Assembly: GCA_018340805.1 (NCBI GenBank)
Contig: JACMZG010001913.1
Location: 40,534,296 to 40,598,295 of the forward strand
DNA length: 64,000 nt
Source: Microvelia longipes
Taxonomy: Eukaryota; Arthropoda; Insecta; Hemiptera; Veliidae
Direction: 5' to 3'
The stretch's first letter is position 1, and the number at the start of each line of letters is the position of its first letter. Positions 55,156 to 64,000 of this stretch are shown here, in pieces. A model generated the notes under the pieces. It was not told the origin of the DNA. It ran no database searches and saw only the letters and a list, made by a program, of their open reading frames with translations. Both the position numbers and the translations under genes were made by a program.

Positions 55156-56498
55156 AAATACATGACATAGATAAAGATTATGAATATTGCTACTAACTAC
55201 ACAAGGATACTTCCAAGTTTTCTCAGATTGGTTAGGAGCTGACATGGATTGGTTGGAAGTAGGAAAAGTTTTGGGTTTGTGAGATTTAAAAGTTTTATTT
55301 ACTGGGTTTTATTTTCATTAAGTTTGCTATAATTATTAAATTTATGATGATTATTATTGTTGTTATTTGTATATTTATTTTGATGAATAGAATAAAATAG
55401 TGTTTATTTATATAAAAATGATATTTTTTTACAATTGATTACAAAGGAAAGAAACATCCTACTCCAGGCCCATATTTGGACGTCAGAAGGAGGGTTGCTG
55501 GCTACTTAATTACTAAAATGATCAATTAAATAAAGAATTTTCTTTTATATTTATTTTAGTATATAATAAATTATACCCAACCATTTATACCAAATCATAA
55601 ATTAATACATATCAACATCCAGTTCACTTACAATCAGGTTTAAATTATACGTAAGTACTAAAGTAATATATAAACCTAGTAGGGAAACTCTTATACTGAC
55701 AAATGTAAAAAAATCCAGACCTGCCCTATCAGCTGATAGCTGGCTCAAAAAATAAAAAATAGCTAAAATCATAGCGATATGCTAAAATTAGAATAACTGC
55801 GAATTTAGGTATGTTTAATTTAGGCCATCCTGATAACATTAGGTGAGTTTTACATTTTATCGTGTTTTCGTACTTTAATATGTACGTGATAATTTAATGA
55901 TTTTTTTTTTAAATTCTGTTAAATAATTGTTATAATAATAATTTAGTTAAAGAAAAAGAGAAACTATAATAAAGGTAAACCACATGTTTTTATAAGGATT
56001 TTGAAGAAAATGCAGACGACAGTGTATCGCCTTAAAATTGCGATTGCTTTTATTACATTCAAAATAATAGGTTAAATTTGTTAAATTACTAATAACAATT
56101 AATATTTGAAGGGGGAAAACAAATATCATTTGCAAAAATGTACTAAATTAAGTAGTGCACACAAACAAAAAGTTTAATTAGCCGCTCGTTTTAAGTAATT
56201 TAAACAAATCTAGTATTTAAAGATTCGGACTTAAACCACTATAGGATGTGGCAAAATGTATTTCTTACACAAATTATTAACATTTTAAACTAAACTTTTC
56301 AAATAAATACAATAAAAATAAAAACTTTGAGTACCGTAAATAGTTTGTTTACATTTACTAGGGTAAAACAAAATGGCCGCACCCATAGGAAAATTTGAGG
56401 CAACTCCCTGGTGGACAAAATGTAAACTACATTCCAGGTCTGATAGAAATCGGGTTTGTTTCCCTACTTGGTTTATATATTACTTCAGTAAGTACGTA
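55156..56498. other. intergenic, no recognised gene
   Basis: AT-rich. A GC-richer patch at 56370-56450 (ATGGCCGCACCC...) has no open frame of note. Confidence 0.5.
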
Positions 56499-56755
56499 TC
56501 ATTGAAAAACAATTCTAGCAGCGGAGATCAATTTACATCTTAGAGACCAAAGACTTTTTGTAAAGAGAGCAAGTTTTTCGCATTCTGACACTGTATTGGG
56601 TCCGAGTAGAGCATAATAATTTTCTTGTGAGAGTACTGGCTGTCTTATGTGCAGTCTGCGACAGTCAGATAAGACAGAGCATAAAGCTATCAAGTGAGGA
56701 TTATCTTCTGTAACCTCCCTATCACATAGCTTACGTCTATTTTCATATGTGAGGT
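56499..56755 (-). pseudogene. possible LINE C-terminal fragment
   Basis: The minus strand reads NRRKLCDREVTEDNPHLIAL then CSVLSDCRRLHIRQ and SLWSLRCKLI. The C-x(11)-H-x(4)-C-x(7)-R spacing resembles the C-terminal C..C..H..C motif of LINE ORF2 proteins, here lacking the first cysteine. No RT domain is next to it. Confidence 0.35.
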
Positions 56756-57281
56756 TAAGCTTATTTTGATGAGAATTATAAGAATAATTATTAGTTCTAT
56801 TTTGATGGGAAATATTATTATTATTTCAAGATGTTCATGATAAACTTAAATATTAATTTGGTTAATTAAATATTTCTCAATTATGTCAAGAAAGGGTTGC
56901 TCCTATTAAGATAGCCTTTTTTCACATCTTTTCAGAAGTTTAGGATGTAATTTACCTAATATTAAAGGAACTAGAATAAACTCGGCTTCAGTAGTAGTAC
57001 ATTTGTTTTAGCTTTTTCACGATCAAACATTTTTAAAAAAAACCATATATAGGGCTAATAATTGAAATTTGAGATGGGGGTAGGGTTACCCACCCGTTTT
57101 TTCCGGAAACCACTCTTTCCCGGATCAGGAAAAATCCCCCCGATTTTAAATCCCCGTTTTTTAATTTTTTTTTATAAATTTACAATAATTAAACTTATTA
57201 ATTCAGATGATAAATAACCACAATTTAAAATTATAATTTGAAAAAAATAATAGCATAAAAAACATGGAATAAATGCATCTA
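56756..57281. other. intergenic, no recognised gene
   Basis: Contains a GC-richer patch (57075-57165) with runs of C and AAAATCCCC phrases that may be one end of another repeat; the partner end was not found. Confidence 0.4.
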
Positions 57282-57292
57282 GAGTCAATCCA

Positions 57293-58008
57293 GGGGGGGT
57301 TAACTTAAATGAGGAAAAGTTTGGATTCCATTATCGCAAGCTACTAAAAATAGCGCTGCGGCGGACCGGTGCGGACAACTTATGAACTAACACCAATAGC
57401 TTTCCAAAGATGACTGATTATATTTTTATATTTAAATTTATTAATACCATGACAATTCTTGGTTATGACAGCTACATTTAATATTATTATAAAATTGACT
57501 GTATGTATTTTTCACAAAAACGGTTCGCCGTTGCATGTTCTGTACTTCCAAAATTCAGAAACTAAAAGTAAATAGAAACCTTTTTAAAATTTCCAGAGAA
57601 CGCTAATGATGGCAGATAAGTATATTTCATTTAATTAATTTATTGATTTAGTCGATTTTATCAGGTAATTACATTAAATTACATGTTCGCATCTTGCCGA
57701 TGTGATTAAAATACAAGCTGCATTAAATGCCAAAATCTATCTTAGTGTAAACTTTTGCCACTATTTCATTATTACCTGATTGAATCAATTAAAATAATAA
57801 ATTACTTGAATGAAAAACTTGAAAATAATCAGAAGCGTTCTGTGTAAGACTAAAGTGGTAGGGTTAGTTAGAAGTATAACTATACAAAGTATAAAAATTT
57901 CAAACTGACTGTGGGCAAAAAGCGGGAAATCACACGCCCACTCAATTGAAAGGTAGGTCCCTCGCCGCGCTAGTGTTGACCGGAATCCAAATTTTTCCAC
58001 CAGTCTCT
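57293..58008. mobile_element. candidate MITE, 716 bp, 11-bp flanking direct repeat
   Basis: Perfect 11-bp repeats GAGTCAATCCA flank it at 57282-57292 and 58009-58019. Near the ends, GAGGAAAAGTTTGGATTCC on the left faces the complement of GGTGGAAAAATTTGGATTCC on the right. A 9-11-bp duplication would suit a Mutator-like element. The minus-strand reading at 57785-58027 crosses the boundary and is not a gene. Confidence 0.65.
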
Positions 58009-58019
58009 GAGTCAATCCA

Positions 58020-58509
58020 AGATACATTCAGATTGACATTTTAAGGATGACATTTGATTTTTTATTAAAAATTATTATTTTTTAACAATGTGAAAAAAAA
58101 ATATTAAGTGGCAACACTGTATTTAAGTATTTTAATAATTTATGCTGATTCATATATCACCAGCTTGGTTTTATTTAAAAGATTTCTTACTAAATCATTA
58201 TTTTTTTAAGATTTTTGTTCTGCCGTGTGTTTTATTGATATTTTAATATTTACTATGCAAGACCATTATAGGTGTAAGTTCAAAGACATTTATAAGGTAG
58301 AGATTAAGTTTCAAAGGAAGAGAGGAATTCTAATGAAGCTGAATGTACTATACGCATGTAAGTATTACCAAAGCAATTTATTTTGCAATATATAATAAAT
58401 AATAATGCATCCGTTAAGAATTAATGCATAAAGTAACAAAAACAAGTTATTTTATTAATCAACGGATTATCAGTGGTGTACCTAGAAGGGAAGGGGGTGC
58501 CCTCGGCCA
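58020..58509. other. intergenic, no recognised gene
   Basis: AT-rich, nothing identified. Confidence 0.5.
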
Positions 58510-58537
58510 TGATCTAAGGCAAAGTTAAATAGAACTA

Positions 58538-58740
58538 AAAAGCCAAACAAAACCTCTCCACAAAACGTTTATTCTTTACATAAACAGAGCCGACTTTCGA
58601 TCCCTCGATCATCATCAGTGCCAATGAGATGCCATGTAGACGCATCAATCAGACCTTCTAGACAGAGTCATGTAGCAGACTTTGAGTCCGCTTTAAGAAT
58701 AAACGTTTTGTGGTAAGATTTTGGTGTTTTGTTTGGCTTT
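58538..58740. mobile_element. foldback element, about 203 bp
   Basis: AAAGCCAAACAAAAC and CCACAAAACGTTTATTCT at the left face AGAATAAACGTTTTGTGG and GTTTTGTTTGGCTTT at the right, leaving a central GC-richer loop of about 130 nt (TTTCGATCCCTCGATCATC). The phrase GATCTAAGGCA occurs at about 58511 and again at 58853, so a larger segment of about 330 bp may be the inserted unit. Confidence 0.7.
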
Positions 58741-58949
58741 ATGAGTTAACTCCATTACTCAGTATATTAGTTATTTTAAATAGAACTATTCTATTCATAA
58801 AACTTATGTTAAAGTAAGTAAGTTTAGTATAAAGTTCTATTTATAAAACTTTGATCTAAGGCATCATGAGACGAGTGGGAAGAGGGAAAAAAAGCTTTGA
58901 TAAAGTATCGATAATAGTTATTTATGCACCAAGGGAGTATCCCTGAGCA

Positions 58950-59105
58950 GTTAGTTGGTTCCTAAGGTGTAAGCCGAGGGAGCCAAAGTATTTAACTCCC
59001 AAGGCGAAGCCGAGGAAGTTGTTTTTAATTCCCGAGGTAAAGCCGAGAAAGTTATGACTATTAATTCCCGAGGCGAAGCCGCGGTAGGTAATTGCGAGGG
59101 GAAAA
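58950..59105. repeat. minisatellite, about 40-bp unit, GC-richer
   Basis: Four imperfect copies of a unit with the core CCCGAGGCGAAGCCGAG. The core stands out from the AT-rich surroundings. Confidence 0.8.
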
Positions 59106-59184
59106 TAGCATTTTACTTCCAAGGTGCATACAAGATTTTATCTCCAGACGTTGATTTTATTTTAACATGTTTTGTTGTATTTTT

Positions 59185-59345
59185 TTGGGGTCAGACCCCC
59201 TTATAAATTTTGGGGGGCTGCCCAAAAAAATGTTTTTTTTTAGCTCCAAACAACTTCTATTGACCTGAAACGGATTTTGAGCCAATAAAAAAAACATTTT
59301 GGTCAGCTCCCCCTTATAAATTTTGGGGGTGCCACCCCCGGGAAA
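59185..59345. repeat. direct duplication, CCCCCTTATAAATTTTGGGGG
   Basis: The block CCCCTTATAAATTTTGGGG appears at about 59198 and 59308, each followed by a TGCC..CCC segment and separated by about 90 bp. Each block is itself a near-palindrome. Confidence 0.8.
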
Positions 59346-59727
59346 AATTTATCGGTCACATGTATAAATTTAAAGAATACCACTCCCCTGAAAAATATGT
59401 ATAATTGGCTCTAATAATAGGAAACACTATTCTCCCTTGGAAGCGAAAAGTGCTTCTTTACTCCCTAAAAACTAGTTAATAAACTTTACATTATACACCG
59501 TCTGGCATTATTTTATTCAATTAGTAACTTATCCAGAGTTAGATACAGCATTGTTAGGGCATGAAACTGTTTACTGTATATGTTACAGCTAAAGTGATTA
59601 ATGTGGTTATTATAACTATCAAAATTGGTCAAAGTGAAAAATAAAGCTTAATTTATCGCTTTGTCTTGCTGTTATGCATAATATCTAATCTTATTGGTCA
59701 ATGTGATAATTTACACATAATAGCCAT
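59346..59727. other. intergenic, no recognised gene
   Basis: Nothing identified between the duplication and the next MITE. Confidence 0.5.
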
Positions 59728-59735
59728 GTAATATA

Positions 59736-60092
59736 TATAGAGATATATACTAGAGAGGACATAGCATATCTCAACTTAATACATTAAAGGACCTGAAACA
59801 TTTTTTGGGGCTCTGTGTTACCTTTTTAAAACCTCCTCCAAGCGTAAGTTAAGGTTATAATAAATCAATTGTTTTCGGTTTCCCGCACATTGTTTATGTT
59901 TTGATTTGTATTTTAAACGGTTAACTATACAAGTTACTGTATTTTTTTTTGGTAATTTAATTATTTTGATAACTGAATACAAGTCAGGTTACTTTTTCGA
60001 TGTTTCAAAATTTAGCCGGGTCCTATTGGCTCTAGAAATATCAAGGATCTTGTATAAAGATTTATTTAATCCTTGAGAAATATATCTCTGTG
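59736..60092. mobile_element. CATAGAGATAT-family MITE upstream of CNOT10
   Basis: Left end TATAGAGATATATACTAGAG, right end ATATATCTCTGTG. The interior matches the copy at 3415 (ACCTGAAACA, CTCCAAGCGTAAGTTA, TTTTGATTTGTATTTTAAAC, TTTCGATGTTTCAAAATT). It carries an extra segment near the right end, bounded by CAAGGAT and ATCCTTG (60042-60075), probably a small nested insertion. The flanking 8-mers do not match. It ends 259 bp before the CNOT10 start codon. Confidence 0.75.
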
Positions 60093-60351
60093 TATATTTG
60101 TAAGAAACACAGCAAATAGTATTAGAAGTATTAATTTATAGATAATAAAAATGGAAAAAAGAAGAAGAACAAGTATTTATATGCGGATGTCTGCTCGTTA
60201 AAAAATTGTAAACAATTTACGATTGAAGTGAAATCATTCGAATTTTGATGTTGCTTTTAATTTTGTATCTTAAGTGTAATGAGCGAAGAATGTTGACACT
60301 GTTGTACAATTTATTTTATGTATTAAAAGTGTAATTGTTTCTAAGTGAACA

Positions 60352-62205
60352 ATGAAGGAGGGTGAGGAATCTCTCGTCACTCCTGACGAGCAGAAACTTG
60401 TTCACATGGCCTCCTGTGAATTCGACAGTGGAAATTTCAATGAATGCTACGCAGCTTTATGTCAACTCCACATTGGTAAACCTAAGGATCCTAAAGTACT
60501 CCACAATAAAGCGTTGTTAGAATTCATTTTATCAGATTACAAAGAATTCGACCAATTCCAAAAGAATTTGAACAATATATGTCAAATAATGAATTTAGAT
60601 ATGAAACAAACTGAGCCTCCGGACGAGGCTGATCACTGCATAATTTATTACATTCAAGCGATGCTCTTTTATTTGCAAAAGCAATATGAGTTAGCTTTAG
60701 AAGTAATTAATAAAGCTTATTTACTTATGCACACTATAGATGATACTTTAGCTCATAGAGTCTGCTATTTACTTTTGCATTTAACGTTTAAAATTCATGG
60801 ACCCGAAGCAACGCTTAACAGAATCACTGATGTTGAAAACAATTTCTTTCCTGTCGATACTAAAAAAGTAAAAAATGAAGAAGTCTCTACTGAAGTATCT
60901 CCTTTAAAACTATATTCTGGCTCAAAAGAGTTCATGATGAGAATACTTCACTTTAGAGCAGACTGCCTTTTAGCTCACAAAAATTATGAAGCTTGTTCGG
61001 AAACATTAGAAATTATTTTTGCCGAAAAAGCACAAACATTTACTACTATCATATTAGCTTCTAAATTGGAGTTATTGCGTAAAAATTATCAAAGATCATT
61101 TGATATATTAATAGTGTTGCAAGAAGATGCTAATCATTTTGATAAATTGAGTGATGTGCAAAAAATTATATTTTACAATAATTTAGGTGCCGTTTACCAT
61201 TATTTGGGTAAACCTCATTTGTGCTATTTTAACATCAGAAAAGCTTATATTATGTTTCAATCTAATATGAAACTATATGCAAAAGTATCTTTAAAGGATG
61301 TACCTAGAAGCATGCCAAGTATATTTTGTACAGATATGGTCCAAAAATTTGTTTATAATGTCGGTGTTAGTTGCTTATATAGTGATAAGATCACAGTCGC
61401 TTTTGAATTGTTAACAGAAGCCGTGCAAATAATGCATTTATCTCCGTTAGTTTGGTTGCGCCTCGCTGAATGCTGTATAGCCGCTAATAAACCTGATTTA
61501 AAGAAAGTATTTAATTTCCCCGAAAGGAGATTAGAGTTAGTTTCTCATGCAATCGGAACAGGAAGTTGTAGGAAATTAATTATGAATAATGAAATATATA
61601 AAGATTCTTACTATAGTTTAGAGCCTCAGTCTTATGCTATACCTGTACCATCTATGGATTTTGCATCTCTTTGTGTCCGCAATGCTCTTAGTCTTTTGCA
61701 ACCAAATAGTGGTAAATTAAAACATGCTGTGTTAGCTGCCAGCGCCTATGTTCATCTCTCTATAGGAGATCCATATCAAGCTTTAAAATACTCAAACTTA
61801 TTGTTCCAAGATGAAACGGCATCTGATCTTTATAAGTACTTAGCTAGACTTTATAAAGCTGAAGCATTAATAACTTTGGACCGTTTAGGAGAAGCGTTAC
61901 AAATACTGAACCCCACAACTATGCGTGACCTGGATCCAACTAATGAAATATTCCTTCACCACTGGTTTCCTGACTCATTGTTGGCTTCTTTAACAATTAG
62001 TCAGTATAATCTAGCTGTTATATTAACTATAAAAGGCGATTTAGACAAAGCATCTGACATCTTAAAACATATCTGGGTCAACAGAGGATCACAAGAACAA
62101 GTACCTATACATGTGATATCGCTAGCTATCTACATAGAATTAGTAATGGGCCATACTGACATAGTAAAGACAATAATACAACAAAATTGTCCACATTTAT
62201 TTTGA
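60352..62205 (+). CDS. CNOT10: CCR4-NOT complex subunit 10 (CNOT10), single exon, 617 aa
   Basis: CNOT10 pairs with CNOT11 and docks on the N-terminal part of CNOT1 in the cytoplasmic CCR4-NOT deadenylase, which shortens mRNA tails. The protein is all-helical TPR-like throughout: an N-terminal unit (KLVHMASCEFDSGNFNECYA), a helix pair around residues 100-125 (IYYIQAMLFYLQKQYELALE), a conserved middle (YNNLGAVYHYLGKPHLCYFN, residues about 279-300), VWLRLAECCIAA (about residues 364-376) and a C-terminal pair (SQYNLAVILTIKGDLDKASD). It is shorter than vertebrate CNOT10 (about 744 aa), lacking most of the C-terminal tail. The start is fixed by an in-frame TGA at 60346-60348 and an AACAATG context. 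No introns, stops or frameshifts interrupt it. Identification is by remembered similarity. Confidence 0.93.
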   Translation: MKEGEESLVTPDEQKLVHMASCEFDSGNFNECYAALCQLHIGKPKDPKVLHNKALLEFILSDYKEFDQFQKNLNNICQIMNLDMKQTEPPDEADHCIIYYIQAMLFYLQKQYELALEVINKAYLLMHTIDDTLAHRVCYLLLHLTFKIHGPEATLNRITDVENNFFPVDTKKVKNEEVSTEVSPLKLYSGSKEFMMRILHFRADCLLAHKNYEACSETLEIIFAEKAQTFTTIILASKLELLRKNYQRSFDILIVLQEDANHFDKLSDVQKIIFYNNLGAVYHYLGKPHLCYFNIRKAYIMFQSNMKLYAKVSLKDVPRSMPSIFCTDMVQKFVYNVGVSCLYSDKITVAFELLTEAVQIMHLSPLVWLRLAECCIAANKPDLKKVFNFPERRLELVSHAIGTGSCRKLIMNNEIYKDSYYSLEPQSYAIPVPSMDFASLCVRNALSLLQPNSGKLKHAVLAASAYVHLSIGDPYQALKYSNLLFQDETASDLYKYLARLYKAEALITLDRLGEALQILNPTTMRDLDPTNEIFLHHWFPDSLLASLTISQYNLAVILTIKGDLDKASDILKHIWVNRGSQEQVPIHVISLAIYIELVMGHTDIVKTIIQQNCPHLF

Positions 62206-62446
62206 AGTTATGATAAAAATAATTTTTATAATATTGCTTTTCCCATTGCCATATAGGTTTCTTTATTCTCTTATCAAATTAATTTCAGATGTTGCACTAT
62301 TAATGTTAAATTTGCTACCCTGTGTCCTATTAGAAGCGAAAGCATTGTAATAGTTATATTTACTTCTAAGTAGAAACTAGAGTACATATAGACAAAATTT
62401 TTTATGTAATGTCCAAGTTTTAGCTCCTACAGATCCCTAAACTCAA

Positions 62447-62452
62447 AATAAA
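62447..62452 (+). promoter_or_regulatory. candidate polyadenylation signal of CNOT10
   Basis: An AATAAA hexamer 242 bp after the CNOT10 stop codon, followed by a TTTGATGTCTGTATG T/G-rich stretch. In AT-rich DNA such a hexamer can occur by chance. Confidence 0.4.
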
Positions 62453-62640
62453 TTTGATGTCTGTATGAATGTGCACTATTCTTTTTGACACGACTCAAAC
62501 GGAACATTGTGAAAAAACATGAAAACTGATAAATTGGGAGAAATCCGATTTGGTATCTCAAAATACCTTCCATCTTAAATTTTCCAAAAAAATATTTTGT
62601 ATATAAGTGATGGAGTTGAAACTTGGTAAAAAAAAAAATA

Positions 62641-63109
62641 ACCTACAGTCTATTGTTCAGTTTAAAAATCCCTGAGGTCATTAGTATTTTGAGGATTGAC
62701 CAATCAGAGAAACCGCTGCCAACCTCTCACTGAAATAGAAAAAAATCCCTACCACAATAACCACAGTAGGGAAAAAACCTTCCCGGCAATCGTTGACTTT
62801 GTTAGTTAGGTTATCAAGGTACCTAACTACAAAAATTGGTGGTTTTGTTGACTTTGTTTGTGGTTCCTTCTTCTGATTACATCGTTTTGAAAACTACTTT
62901 CAAATGAATCTTAAAAATGATATTTTAAAACAAAACTGCACAAAAGAAATGTAAAAAAAACATCGCCAAGAAAATATGAAGAATAAAATAACCTGATTTG
63001 TTTACATAGTTCTTTCCCGGTCCCTTCTTGCAGGGATTTTTTTTCTTCAGAATCAGTGGTGTCTAAACTGACCTGTCAAGATTTTTAAACTAAACGATAG
63101 ACTGTAGGT
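62641..63109. mobile_element. MITE with TIRs of about 40 bp, 469 bp
   Basis: ACCTACAGTCTATTGTTCAG plus TTTAAAAATC at the left matches the reverse complement of the right end (ACCTACAGTCTATCGTTTAG plus TTTAAAAATC). TA lies next to the left end (62639-62640) and one base beyond the right end (63111-63112), which could be a Tc1/mariner-type TA duplication. Internally there is a GGTTATCAAGGTACC patch and no reading frame. It lies about 435 bp downstream of the CNOT10 stop. Confidence 0.8.
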
Positions 63110-64000
63110 CTAGTTGTACTACTAATTTTTCTATAATGCCAGTAATGATGCTGCAAAAGATGATAAAACTCGGAAAAATGTTTAGTTTGATATGAACTTT
63201 AGAACATATGTACTTCTATATAACAGCTTTTCTTAACCTTTTTGAAAAAAATTAATAGTATTGTTACTTAACTCTACTAGTATAGTCCGTGCAACTCAGT
63301 TCTTATACTTTAAATATAAGCAAGTTTTGCAGGCTTAGCATTGTGTTAGATTTTGAACAATTGTCAAATTAATTAACAAAACAGATACTTACAGAGAGAG
63401 TACTGTATTACTAAAATAGTAAATTATTAGTTGTTTTAACATTTAATATAATCATTCACAGTTGCTTATTTTGTGGGAGCTTATGGAAGATTATAAATTA
63501 GCAAGCAAGAAATTTTTACAGTATTTGATATTTCTCTCCTATTCTGGGCTCTTAGACTTTTTCTTTAAGTTGGGTTCTGGACAGCTTGATGCCAGACCAG
63601 AATTATGGTTTTACCTTCATCCAAATTTTTCTTATAAGATGGACAAAACAAATTCTAGGACGGGGAATGTCGCCATCTTCCCTTTACTTGAATATAAACA
63701 ATTTAATTGACCAACAAAATGTGTATGATACAAAAATGAACATATACGAGTATAGTATAATGAATAGCGGAAGGCATCTGTCGACTACATGGGGGATACC
63801 AGAACTAAGTTCTTATCAATGTTTATACAAGTATAAACACCAATAATCTAGAAAATAGTTATAGTATGAAACATGATTTAAATAAGTTGAAGGCATGGGA
63901 AAATTGTGTTGAGGAACCAATGAGGTTAGTCTGATATGAAATTGTGTGGTTTAACAGATTTAACCGTGTGTCATGCTTTAATAAAATATATTTGTTTTGT
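63110..64000. other. end of window, no supported gene
   Basis: Two overlapping plus-strand readings (63462-63710 and 63586-63846) show no recognised domain and share sequence in different frames. I see no splice or repeat evidence for a gene. Confidence 0.4.

Noticed and set aside
58922..59122. Minus-strand 66-residue open frame
   Set aside because: It is the translation of the GC-rich minisatellite.
60352..62205. CNOT10 as a recent processed pseudogene
   Set aside because: The frame is fully open, the start has an in-frame upstream stop, and no poly-A tract or target duplication is visible. An old, functional retrogene remains possible.
63462..63846. Two overlapping open frames near the window end
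   Set aside because: No domain, overlapping frames, AT-rich composition.

Overview
This is a eukaryotic, AT-rich and gene-poor window that looks like an insect genome. The only convincing host gene is a CNOT10 homologue near the right end (60352-62205, + strand). Nearly everything else I can recognise is transposable-element sequence of kinds common in arthropods: LINEs, a Copia remnant, hAT, Tc1/mariner-superfamily (DDE_3) and Mutator-like DNA transposons, Polinton/Maverick-type protein-primed DNA polymerase B genes, MITEs, and long (TA)n tracts. The LINE and polymerase types resemble those I associate with Hemiptera, but the order is a guess.

Layout. 0.3-2.3 kb: a 5'-truncated LINE with RT motifs and a (TTA)n tail. 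3.4-6.7 kb: a hAT-like MITE with a perfect 8-bp target duplication, a dispersed repeat family, and a second hAT-type element with a perfect 8-bp duplication. 8.4-10.0 kb: a decayed ZBED5/FAM200-like hAT transposase. 11.2-12.5 kb: a 31-bp minisatellite and a decayed DDE_3 transposase. 14.8-15.0 kb: a (TA)n tract. 15.6-16.2 kb: a chimera of two element fragments.

16.8-27.3 kb: an old cluster of polB fragments, all on the minus strand and each carrying zinc-finger and/or polymerase segments in the same order. One copy is split by a 2.05-kb Mutator-like insertion with a perfect 9-bp target duplication. 28.99-29.50 kb: a hAT MITE. 30.0-30.6 kb: a LINE endonuclease fragment.

31.0-51.5 kb: a young head-to-tail array of zinc-finger/polB modules on the minus strand, the most unusual part of the window. 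The first member keeps a polB palm with the DTDS motif. The others carry a two-part zinc-finger module, a variable number of 58-residue (about 174-bp) coding repeats, C2HC fingers and only the N-terminal piece of polB, and are separated by (TA)n tracts. A nearly full-length LINE (43.3-48.3 kb) sits inside one of those tracts. A Copia RT/RNase H remnant closes the region. 51.5-60 kb is mostly repeats, hairpins and MITEs with a few unidentified open stretches. 60-62.5 kb is CNOT10, followed by a MITE with TIRs of about 40 bp.

The parts do not form a pathway. The host gene sits in a sea of mobile DNA, and the polB/zinc-finger pieces appear to come from one self-replicating element family that spread by tandem duplication and recombination within its own coding repeats. 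Many near-identical copies differ by single-base indels, so some broken frames may be read or assembly errors rather than real mutations.
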